Below are positions 1-5,181 of a stretch of DNA of 5,199 nt, one piece after another. Numbering within the stretch: the first letter of the stretch is position 1; each line of letters opens with the position of its first letter. The notes under the pieces were generated by a model. It saw only the letters and a program-made list of their open reading frames with translations, was not told the origin of the DNA and did no database searches. Origin of the DNA: Hyphomicrobiales bacterium (GTDB taxonomy: Bacteria; Pseudomonadota; Alphaproteobacteria; Rhizobiales; Aestuariivirgaceae); NCBI GenBank assembly GCA_014380505.1, contig JACMJT010000585.1, forward strand, positions 1-5,199. The letters are read 5' to 3'. The position numbers were made by a program, and so were the translations under genes.

Positions 1-1
1 G

Positions 2-727
2 GTGGAGACCGAGCAGGTCGAACATCTGCATTCGCCGCGCATCGCCTGGTTCTATGACCAGACCGGCGACACCAACTTCACCAAGGGCAAGATCAAACTG
101 GACCTGGCGGCCGATGGCCTCAGCGGCAACGGTCTGATCGGCGGTTACCGCAACTGGCGCGATCTTTATGCCGAGAACACCTTCGCCCAGGATGGCGGCC
201 AGCAAGGCATCCGCGAGCATGAGGATCATGTGGGGCTCTACTTCGCGCTACGCCGCAATGCCGACGGCCAGTTCAACCCCAAGACCGGCAAGAATGACGG
301 CATCTCGTCGGTCTATCGCATCAAGTTCACCTCGGCCTATGTGGTCGATCCCGACAAGCCGATGGAGGTCCCCAAGCTTGTGCTGGAGGAAGACCGCAAG
401 GCCGCTTTCGAGGCCATCAAGCTTGCGACGATCAAGGGTTCAGAAACCCGTATTCCGCAACTGGTGCCGCCCGGCACCAGCGAATTCGGCGCGGGCATTA
501 CCGAAGGGCTTGTTGAAGATCTGCCCAGCGGGGACTACTTCCTGTCAACCCTCTACCGCCAGCATTATGAGAATGAGGACGAGAATGGCACGCCGCCCTG
601 GCTGATCGAGCGCGCGCGTTCCGAAGGCGGAACCAGCCGGAAAAGAATGAAGCAACAGCAGCAGCAAGCGCCCGCCAAGCCCCAGCAACAGGTTCGCAAC
701 GAAGAGCCGGCGCCGCTGCTGAAGTAA
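2..727 (+). CDS. Unidentified protein, C-terminal part (5' end outside window)
   Basis: The frame is open from the left edge and runs 241 codons to a TAA stop. The first visible codon is GTG, but there is no room for a ribosome site, and the next in-frame ATG is only about residue 121, so the true start almost certainly lies upstream. I do not recognise the family. The visible part is acidic and hydrophilic, with no membrane segment. Residues about 13-120 are rich in aromatic and glycine residues (WFYDQTGDTNF, GLIGGYRNW, DHVGLYFALRR, SVYRIKFTSAYVV), which looks like beta-strand material. The end is low complexity: five glutamines at 218-222, then an Ala-Pro-Lys stretch and three more glutamines. 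That resembles the disordered tail of an envelope protein, but localisation is a guess because the N-terminus is missing. Codon use is GC-rich like the minus-strand genes. It is a real gene rather than a shadow; its function is unknown. Confidence 0.75.
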   Translation: METEQVEHLHSPRIAWFYDQTGDTNFTKGKIKLDLAADGLSGNGLIGGYRNWRDLYAENTFAQDGGQQGIREHEDHVGLYFALRRNADGQFNPKTGKNDGISSVYRIKFTSAYVVDPDKPMEVPKLVLEEDRKAAFEAIKLATIKGSETRIPQLVPPGTSEFGAGITEGLVEDLPSGDYFLSTLYRQHYENEDENGTPPWLIERARSEGGTSRKRMKQQQQQAPAKPQQQVRNEEPAPLLK

Positions 728-754
728 CCGGCGGATTGCCAGAAGGCGTTGCTT

Positions 755-770
755 TAGCCGCGCCCGGCTA
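755..770 (+). terminator. Weak hairpin after the first gene
   Basis: TAGCCG and CGGCTA form a 6-bp stem around a four-base loop, 27 bp after the stop of the first gene. There is no T run behind it, so it is at best a weak or Rho-assisted end signal and may be chance. Confidence 0.2.
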
Positions 771-922
771 TCGAGTTCGCTACTTTATGCGGGATGGGCC
801 AGAGGCGGTCGTTCAACCCGATCAGTCCGATGTCCGCTTTGCGCCAATGCCGGCTTTACGCCAGAAACGGTCATGCCTGCCTTGCGCTAAAGGGAACTAA
901 GCAAGGCGCCGACGGCCCTCTA
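771..922. other. Gene-poor spacer with possible dispersed-repeat remnant
   Basis: I find no gene I would defend here. The piece around 824-853 (core GATGTCCGCTTTGCGCC) reminds me of a sequence scattered between genes in many rhizobia-like genomes, which often gives rise to spurious ORFs beginning Met-Ser-Ala-Leu. That is recognition from memory, not a search. A 49-codon open frame across this stretch (ATG at 794) has no good ribosome site and is not called. Confidence 0.3.
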
Positions 923-950
923 TTGTTGATTGTCGCCCAATGAATATAAT
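923..950 (+). promoter_or_regulatory. Candidate sigma-70 promoter for the GAF gene
   Basis: A perfect TATAAT lies at 945-950. At 16-bp spacing upstream is TTGTTG (923-928), a three-of-six match to the -35 consensus. The box is in a locally AT-rich patch, 77 bp before the GTG proposed as start of the GAF gene and on the same strand. The -10 match is strong and the -35 weak, so it is a plausible but unproven promoter. Confidence 0.35.
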
Positions 951-1027
951 GCGGCTTCGCGGAAAACCAATCTTCGCCGTGGGCCATGCTCTTTTGACGA
1001 CGCACTTATGCAGGGTGCTTTAAAACC

Positions 1028-1521
1028 GTGGCAGACAAAATCTTTGAAACGTCCCTTGAACGGTTGGTTTGCCTTGCGTGCGAGATCGCAGACGCGCATG
1101 GGGCTTCGTTGTACTTGGTGGACGGCGCCGTGTTGCAACCCTATGTCATTTATAACTCCCTGAGGAATATATTGCCGGCATCGGTGAGGTCCGCGTAGGA
1201 AGCCAATGTTGTGGGCGCGCTGTTGAATCAAAAAAACCTTGGATAGTCACCGATATGCTTCAAGACCCGTTATTCGCGGAGGGTCGTGATGGAGCTGCCA
1301 ATTCACTCATCCGCGCAGCGTTCTCGGTGCCGGTGCTGGACGGTGACAACGCGATAGGGTCCCTCGCTTGTCATTACGCCAGCCCCTATTTTCCTTCCGC
1401 GGTCGACATAGACCGCAATCAGCATTTCGCACGTCTGATCGCAATCATCCTTAACGGGAAGTCGTTTATACCCTCCAAGCGGCCATCTTTCTTATGGCCG
1501 TCGGACAGCGCGGTTCCATAG
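1028..1521 (+). pseudogene. Small GAF-domain protein, frameshifted by one base
   Basis: Two overlapping frames together encode one GAF-domain protein. Frame one starts at GTG 1028 (VADKIFETSLERLVCLACEI, then ADAHGASLYLVDG) and reaches IYNS at about 1159. Frame two picks up at GAG 1162 (EEYIAGIGEVRVGSQCCGRA, then KKPWIVTDMLQDPLFAEG, IRAAFSVPVL and IGSLACHYASP) and runs to TAG at 1519-1521. Restoring one C in the CCC run at 1158-1160 gives Ser-Pro-Glu-Glu and a single 164-residue frame with no stop. The product is almost entirely one GAF fold (about 9-141), with no output domain, signal peptide or membrane segment, so it would be a cytosolic small-molecule or redox sensor-like protein; the paired cysteines at 61-62 are notable. 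The GTG is chosen because an in-frame stop at 995-997 lies just upstream and no ATG intervenes; its ribosome site is poor. The lesion could be a real mutation or a homopolymer sequencing error. Codon use is less GC-rich than in neighbouring genes. The last 17 residues look like read-through, since they contain a hairpin. Confidence 0.8.
1480..1500 (+). terminator. Hairpin inside the 3' end of the GAF frame
   Basis: CGGCCAT and ATGGCCG form a perfect 7-bp stem around a seven-base pyrimidine loop. It falls in the non-conserved tail of the GAF frame, just after the expected end of the domain. No T run follows. It may be the old transcription end of the gene, now overlapped because the original stop was lost. 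Confidence 0.3.
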
Positions 1522-1639
1522 CGGGCGCCGCCGGATAGCTTCGATCCCCTATATGTGACCTCACAACGGACGTGAGTGGATCGACCCGGTCAAACCTATT
1601 CCGCCTAACCCTTTTTTGTTTCCATCGCCTATTTCGGCA
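1522..1639. other. Convergent intergenic region
   Basis: This is the 118-bp meeting point of the plus-strand GAF frame and the minus-strand ThuA gene. It holds a small inverted repeat (CTCAC at 1560-1564, GTGAG at 1572-1576) and a run of six T at 1613-1618 on the plus strand that is not preceded by a good stem. No clear bidirectional terminator is visible. Confidence 0.3.
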
Positions 1640-2599
1640 TCAGGAAAATATCTTCTTGGGATTGGCGTGGGCCCAGCTTTTAGCGGCGGGCGACGCCGCC
1701 CATTTGATGGCGTTCAGCATCAGTTGCTGGAAGTAAGGATTGGTCCATGCGAGATTGTCATGGCCATGCTGGATATAGGCGAGGGGAGAACGCTCCGCCG
1801 TCTTGACCCAAGCGGTCAAATTGCTGCCGCGCGGGTGGCCCGCCTGCTCAGGGCGGAAGGATTCCGCTACCGGTTCAAAATTGGTCCGCAGCAGCGGATG
1901 CACGCTGTCCTCGAATATCGGGCAGAGATAGGTCTCGTCCACGATCTCGAAGGTCGGCGGCAAACCAGCGGTGATGGGATGGTTCTTGTCCACGACAGTG
2001 ATGGTCTGTGGCGTGCTGCCGCGATAGCCGGAGCGCGGATAGGTCTTGCCGCGGATATTGGTTAGCGGCACGTCCCACTCGGCAGCGGCGCCGGTCATTT
2101 CGACATACTCCGGCCAGCGCACCCAGGAGGAGATCGAATGGTGGAAGAACACGAACCCCTTGTCGCCATTCTGCAGTAGCTTCTTCAGGTTGGCGCGGTA
2201 TTCGGCCGGCGGATCAGAGAATTCGAACCTGCGCTGGCCGTCGGCGCCACGCGGCAGTTCCTTGCGGCCATTGAAGGCGTCGTAATAAAGAAAGACGTCG
2301 TAGTCCTTGGCAAGCTTGGGATCCATGAAAGCCATGGCCGCGGGATTCTCGACATGAGTCCATGTGATCTCTCTTCCGAACCCATCCAGCAACGCGAACA
2401 GATTCTCGCGATCAAAGGAATGATATTGCGAAACGAACATCACCCGAATCGGTCCGTTGCCGCCTTGCGGACCGCGCGGTGCGGACGGAGCTGGTGGCGG
2501 CAGCACAACTGCTTGGGCCGGCAGCGTGCTGGCGACGGCCGCTGCGGCGCCGGCGCCGATCAAGTGGCGGCGTGAAAGGGATATGTTATTATTACGCAT
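1640..2599 (-). CDS. Tat-exported ThuA-like domain protein
   Basis: The 319-residue product begins with a twin-arginine signal: LSRRHLIG at 8-15, a hydrophobic Ala-rich stretch, and a likely cut after AQA at 28-30. It is therefore probably exported folded to the periplasm. A Pro-rich linker (34-45) precedes a ThuA-like domain, a relative of class I glutamine amidotransferases: first strand IRVMFVSQYHSF (51-62), a second strand at DYDVFLYYD (99-107), the GFVFFHHSISSW segment followed by WPEY (148-165), NHPITAGLP (206-214), DETY (221-224) and the typical end PLAYIQHGHD with NPYFQQLMLNAIKWA (272-301). Family members are linked to sugar use in rhizobia and to secreted sugar-related proteins elsewhere; the exact reaction is unsettled and I infer none. 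The usual amidotransferase catalytic cysteine is not evident. ATG at 2599 is supported by GGGGA four bases upstream. It lies 57 bp behind the hydrolase gene and is probably co-transcribed with it. Confidence 0.9.
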   Translation of the reverse strand: MRNNNISLSRRHLIGAGAAAAVASTLPAQAVVLPPPAPSAPRGPQGGNGPIRVMFVSQYHSFDRENLFALLDGFGREITWTHVENPAAMAFMDPKLAKDYDVFLYYDAFNGRKELPRGADGQRRFEFSDPPAEYRANLKKLLQNGDKGFVFFHHSISSWVRWPEYVEMTGAAAEWDVPLTNIRGKTYPRSGYRGSTPQTITVVDKNHPITAGLPPTFEIVDETYLCPIFEDSVHPLLRTNFEPVAESFRPEQAGHPRGSNLTAWVKTAERSPLAYIQHGHDNLAWTNPYFQQLMLNAIKWAASPAAKSWAHANPKKIFS

Positions 2600-2603
2600 G
2601 GTT

Positions 2604-2608
2604 TCCCC
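2604..2608 (-). promoter_or_regulatory. Ribosome binding site of the ThuA-like gene
   Basis: The minus strand reads GGGGAAACC directly before ATG. The purine block sits four to five bases from the start, slightly close but acceptable, and it fixes the start of the Tat signal. Confidence 0.5.
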
Positions 2609-2619
2609 AGTGGTATATT

Positions 2620-2635
2620 CCCGGCGGATGCCGGG
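2620..2635 (-). other. Intergenic hairpin between hydrolase and ThuA genes
   Basis: CCCGGC and GCCGGG form a perfect GC-only 6-bp stem with a four-base loop, about 20 nt ahead of the ThuA start in the transcript. It has no T tail, so an mRNA processing, stability or attenuation element is more likely than a full terminator. Confidence 0.35.
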
Positions 2636-2650
2636 TTGGTTGTAAATTGA

Positions 2651-2666
2651 GGCGCTTTATTGCGCC
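2651..2666 (-). other. Hairpin with the hydrolase stop codon in its loop
   Basis: GGCGC and GCGCC pair as a 5-bp stem. The six-base loop (2656-2661) contains the TAA stop of the hydrolase gene. On the minus strand it is followed by TCAATTTA, a poor terminator tail. With the next hairpin it forms a tandem pair across the gene junction. Confidence 0.3.
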
Positions 2667-3304
2667 GCTTCGTAGCCGCGGGTCTTGTCGCTGGCCTTCT
2701 GTGATCCCGACAGTTCGTTTAGCCATTCCGTGTGGGCGAGCGGTCGCGAAAACATCGGGAAATTCTTGGCGCAGGCGTGATCCTGCTCCTCTTGGCTAAT
2801 CGCCGCGGTGCAATCGGTGAGGGTGACGACATTGTAGCCCTTCTCGTAGCCGACGCGCATGGTGGACTCGACGCAGCAATTGGTCAGGAAACCGCCCAGC
2901 GCGATGTCGGTGATGCCGCGCGAACGCAGAACCCAGTCCAAGTTGGTGCTTTCGAAGCCGCACAGGCCGCGCTTGCCTTCAATCACGATATCGCCGTCCT
3001 GCGGCTTGAGGGACTCCACGATCGCAGCGCCCCAGCTGCCCTTGACGAAGGACTTGGAGTCCTTGACGCCCTTGAGAATGCCGTAGGGCTCCTGGCGCAT
3101 CTCGCCATAGCCTTCCGCGAAGGTGATGGGCACGAAGACGATGGTTGCGCCCAGGGCGCGAGCCTTCTTCACCGTCTCGATGGTGTTGGCCAGCATGTTG
3201 GTCTTTTCCATCACGCCTTTGACCGCATCGTGCAGCGTGCCCCCCGGCGTGGTAAAGTCGTGTTGGTATTCGATCAGAACAAGGGCTACTTTTTTGGGGT
3301 CCAT
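2657..3304 (-). CDS. Isochorismatase-family cysteine hydrolase
   Basis: The 215-residue product has the full alpha/beta fold of isochorismatase-like hydrolases, the family that includes nicotinamidases and amidases such as biuret and carbamoylsarcosine hydrolases. The three catalytic segments are visible: ALVLIEYQHDF at 7-17, VIEGKRGLCGFEST at 107-120 (Lys111) and GGFLTNCCVEST at 137-148 (Cys144, in the usual position before Val), followed by GYNVVTLTDCTAA (156-168). Length is typical. The first triad residue is Glu12 where most members have Asp; the codon is GAA, so this is not a misreading. I believe a subgroup shares this Glu, but could not check. There is no signal peptide, so it is cytosolic. 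The substrate cannot be inferred; an amide or ureide is likely. ATG 3304 is supported by AGGAG eight bases upstream. It is the first gene of a probable two-gene unit with the ThuA-like gene. The last 15 residues are polar and probably disordered. Confidence 0.92.
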   Translation of the reverse strand: MDPKKVALVLIEYQHDFTTPGGTLHDAVKGVMEKTNMLANTIETVKKARALGATIVFVPITFAEGYGEMRQEPYGILKGVKDSKSFVKGSWGAAIVESLKPQDGDIVIEGKRGLCGFESTNLDWVLRSRGITDIALGGFLTNCCVESTMRVGYEKGYNVVTLTDCTAAISQEEQDHACAKNFPMFSRPLAHTEWLNELSGSQKASDKTRGYEAAQ

Positions 3305-3646
3305 AAGCTTTTCTCCTGAAGATGTGCGTGGGCGCCGAGTTTTTTTTGTCAGGCGCTCTTTTCCCGGTTCGTATTGCGCCAGATATCCGCACGGCTTGCA
3401 ATGCTTGCTTGTTTAGGCCCAAGGGAGGTTTGTACGCGCTTTGTTCTACACGGGGCTTTGTTGTCACGACCGCCACATTGCCCCGGTACATGCCGAATTG
3501 GGGATGGATCGGCAATCTCCTGAAAGATGGCCGGAACCTCCTTCCACTATTCGGCGGTGCAAATTGAGCGCGTGTGCATGTCGAAGTCCGGAACAGCTTT
3601 GCCACCTGCCGCGCAACAAATGCCGGCGGGGTCCATCCGCCTGCTC
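3305..3646. other. Intergenic region upstream of the hydrolase gene
   Basis: This is 342 bp without a defensible gene. It should hold the promoter of the hydrolase-ThuA pair, but I cannot name convincing -35 and -10 boxes. Visible structure: an eight-base T run on the plus strand (3340-3347), which is an A run in the leader 36 nt before the hydrolase start; two direct copies of GCTTGC nine bases apart (3394-3399 and 3403-3408); and a short minus-strand frame at 3547-3636 that I do not call. After that frame's stop, the same minus-strand frame stays open until a TGA at about 3350, without a start codon, and could be an old gene remnant. Confidence 0.4.
3313..3317 (-). promoter_or_regulatory. 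Ribosome binding site of the hydrolase gene
   Basis: The minus strand carries AGGAG eight bases before ATG 3304, the best Shine-Dalgarno match among the minus-strand genes. It settles the start. Confidence 0.7.
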
Positions 3647-4111
3647 TCAACGCGCCAAGAGCTTTTGTTTCAAGCTCGAAAGCATGGCCAGGCTCTGCTG
3701 CGCTTCGGCCTTGGCTGCCGGAACCGGCTCAACCTCCAGCGCCTTTTCATACCAGCCTATCGCCGTATCCAGGACGGCGCGGTCGGGATTGGCGGTCTTG
3801 ACCAGACGGCCGAAGGCTTCATCGCCCAGCATCTTGGCGGCGCGAGTCTCGCCCGCCAGATCGGCCAACTCAAACCAGCGCGCCGCTGCCGCATGATCCT
3901 TGGCGACGCCATCGCCGTTCCAGTAGATCGCGCCAACCATCAACGCGGCATGGCCGTTGCCCCGGAGGGCGGCTCGTTCGCAGGGCGCGAGCCATTGGGC
4001 GCCTTCGCCTTCTTCCTGGAGATCGCAGACCTGGAGCGGCTGCGCCTGCGCGTGCGCGGTGGCGAGAAGAAAGAACAGACCGATGGATCCGACGATCGCG
4101 CTGGATTTCAT
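3647..4111 (-). CDS. Small exported Sel1-repeat protein
   Basis: The 154-residue product starts with a Sec signal peptide: MKSS, a hydrophobic core to about residue 18, and a likely cut after AQA at 21-23, giving a periplasmic protein of about 130 residues. The mature part is alpha-helical. One clear Sel1-like repeat spans about 54-89, with the hallmark ALMVGAIYWNGDGVAKD followed by AAARWFELAD. A degenerate second helical pair follows (about 90-145, with AIGWYEKALEVEP resembling a TPR helix). Cys29 and Cys44 in the mature N-terminal part could form a disulfide. Sel1 repeats are protein-protein scaffolds, often in cell-envelope or stress pathways; the partner is unknown. ATG 4111 is chosen because it gives a good signal peptide; the region before it is G-rich but lacks a classic ribosome site. 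It lies 90 bp behind the YihY-like gene, on the same strand, so co-transcription is possible. Confidence 0.85.
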   Translation of the reverse strand: MKSSAIVGSIGLFFLLATAHAQAQPLQVCDLQEEGEGAQWLAPCERAALRGNGHAALMVGAIYWNGDGVAKDHAAAARWFELADLAGETRAAKMLGDEAFGRLVKTANPDRAVLDTAIGWYEKALEVEPVPAAKAEAQQSLAMLSSLKQKLLAR

Positions 4112-4201
4112 GAGTGCCCGCCCCGTGGTTTGCCTTGTGGACGGTAGCCCCGGCTGGTTAACGATTCGAGAATCCCCGCGTGGAACTTGTCGCGATTGGG
4201 A
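4112..4201. other. Spacer between YihY-like and Sel1 genes
   Basis: These 90 bp contain a near-palindrome GATTCGAGAATC (4163-4174) but no strong terminator. Either read-through from the YihY-like gene or a separate weak promoter could serve the Sel1 gene. Confidence 0.3.
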
Positions 4202-5101
4202 CTACCGCTGGTTGTCGGGGGGCGGTGCAAAGTTCCCGATCAAATCGTCGGAATGCCGCGTGCTGCCGTAATGGTTGGCCCAGACTTTTGTGAACTCCGC
4301 CCCCAACAGGAATATCTGGGCCGAGTAATAGACCCACAGCAGCAACACGATAATGCCGCCGGCCGCGCCATAGATGCTGGCGGTGATGAAGTTGGCGAGG
4401 TAATAGCCGATCAGGCTCTGGCCGAATTCGAACAGCAAGGCGGTGCCGAAGCTCGCCACCAGCACGTCGCGCCACAACAATTTTCGGTTGGGCAGAACTT
4501 TATAAATGGCGGCGAACAGAAGCGCGACAATCACATAGCTGAAGCCCAGATTGACCAGCGCGACCACCGGCTCGGACACGCCGGCAAACTGGTCCAGGAA
4601 GCGGCCTAAAATCCGCACCCCCGTGGCCATGATCATCGAGGCCAGCAGCAGCACGCCCAACCCGATCACCAGCAGCATCGAGAGCACCCGGCCGCGCAGA
4701 AGTTGGGTGAAAAAGGATTCATGCCGCGGCGCCTTCCAGATCACATTCAGCGCATCCTCGACCTCGGTGAAAAAACCGCTGGAGGTGATGATCAGGGTGG
4801 CGATGCCGATCAAGGCGCCCTCGAAACTGTGGCTGCTGCGGCGCATGTGCAGGATGGCGAGCTGCACCAGGTCGGCGCTTTCAGAACTCATGATGCGGGT
4901 GAGCTGGTCATGCACCGCCCCGCTGGCCGCCGTTTGGCCCAAAAACAAGGCTGCGATGGCGGTGGCGATGAACAGGACCGGCGCGATGGCGGTGACGGCG
5001 TAAAAGGCGATGGCCGCGCCCCGCGTCAGGGCGTTGTCGTCAATGAAGGCCTGCAAGCCCTCCGTCAGCAATTTCCAGGCAATGGACGGACGGCGGCTCA
5101 C
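4202..5101 (-). CDS. YihY/BrkB-family inner-membrane protein
   Basis: This is a polytopic membrane protein of 299 residues from the chosen start. About six hydrophobic segments can be seen (roughly 29-54, 94-111, 138-164, 178-201, 211-228 and 239-266). Family landmarks are the AAIAFYAVTAIAPVLF segment near the first helix, ALNVIWK (117-123), LPNRKLLWRDVLVASFG (203-219) with LFEFGQ after it, and YGAAGGIIVLLLWVYYSAQ (244-262) followed by LLGAEF. This is the UPF0761/YihY family, once misassigned as ribonuclease BN; its true function is unresolved, and BrkB in Bordetella was linked to serum resistance. I therefore give no gene symbol. The start is chosen at GTG 5101, because GGTGGGGGAATCA sits directly in front with its G block four to nine bases away. 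A GTG at 5113 would add four residues but has no ribosome site. The tail is polar (PPPDNQR). It is probably the first gene of its transcript, with an inverted repeat just upstream. Confidence 0.92.
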   Translation of the reverse strand: MSRRPSIAWKLLTEGLQAFIDDNALTRGAAIAFYAVTAIAPVLFIATAIAALFLGQTAASGAVHDQLTRIMSSESADLVQLAILHMRRSSHSFEGALIGIATLIITSSGFFTEVEDALNVIWKAPRHESFFTQLLRGRVLSMLLVIGLGVLLLASMIMATGVRILGRFLDQFAGVSEPVVALVNLGFSYVIVALLFAAIYKVLPNRKLLWRDVLVASFGTALLFEFGQSLIGYYLANFITASIYGAAGGIIVLLLWVYYSAQIFLLGAEFTKVWANHYGSTRHSDDLIGNFAPPPDNQR

Positions 5102-5131
5102 TGATTCCCCCACCTTGCGGCTGGTGTCCCG

Positions 5132-5141
5132 ATTTCGAAAT
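5132..5141. promoter_or_regulatory. Palindromic box, downstream copy
   Basis: ATTTCGAAAT is a perfect 10-bp palindrome inside the left arm of the inverted repeat. It is one of two identical boxes with centres 40 bp apart, a layout suited to a dimeric DNA-binding protein. No regulator gene is in the window to support this. Confidence 0.35.
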
Positions 5142-5150
5142 TCCCGTATC

Positions 5151-5179
5151 TCTATATCGGGCTTAGGGGGAATTTCGAA
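5151..5179 (-). promoter_or_regulatory. Candidate promoter of the YihY-like gene
   Basis: On the minus strand TATAGA (5151-5156, four of six to the -10 consensus) lies 17 bp from TTCGAA (5174-5179, three of six to -35). Transcription would begin near 5144 and leave a leader of about 43 nt. The -35 box coincides with the core of one palindrome, and the start would sit beside the other. Box matches are weak, so this rests mainly on position. Confidence 0.25.
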
Positions 5180-5181
5180 AT
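5172..5181. promoter_or_regulatory. Palindromic box, upstream copy
   Basis: This is the second ATTTCGAAAT, in the right arm of the inverted repeat, overlapping the putative -35 of the YihY-like gene. A protein bound here would block that promoter. Confidence 0.35.

Noticed and set aside
893..897. GGAAC as a possible general-stress (EcfG-type) -35 element
   Set aside because: No CGTT-like -10 at 16-17 bp downstream.
794..943. Plus-strand 49-codon frame starting at ATG 794
   Set aside because: No convincing ribosome site, no familiar protein character, and it lies over the suspected dispersed intergenic sequence.
930..1163. Plus-strand open frame of 77 codons
   Set aside because: It overlaps the first half of the GAF gene in another frame, and the GAF frame carries the family motifs.
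920..1231. Minus-strand open frame of 103 codons across the GAF gene
   Set aside because: It is antisense to a clearly coding GAF sequence and its product has no recognisable domain; a shadow.
1613..1618. T run as a terminator of the GAF gene
   Set aside because: No stable stem immediately precedes it; the nearest inverted repeat is too far upstream and only 5 bp.
3547..3636. Minus-strand 29-codon frame after the Sel1 gene, with two adjacent cysteines
   Set aside because: Very short with a weak ribosome site and no support from context; kept only as a note on the spacer.
2979..3650. Long minus-strand frame of 223 codons overlapping the hydrolase gene
   Set aside because: Its second half is the arginine-rich out-of-frame reading of the hydrolase, which carries the real catalytic motifs.
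3527..4147. Plus-strand frame of 206 codons opposite the Sel1 gene
   Set aside because: It is the complement of a gene with a signal peptide and a Sel1 repeat; GC-rich DNA commonly gives such antisense frames.
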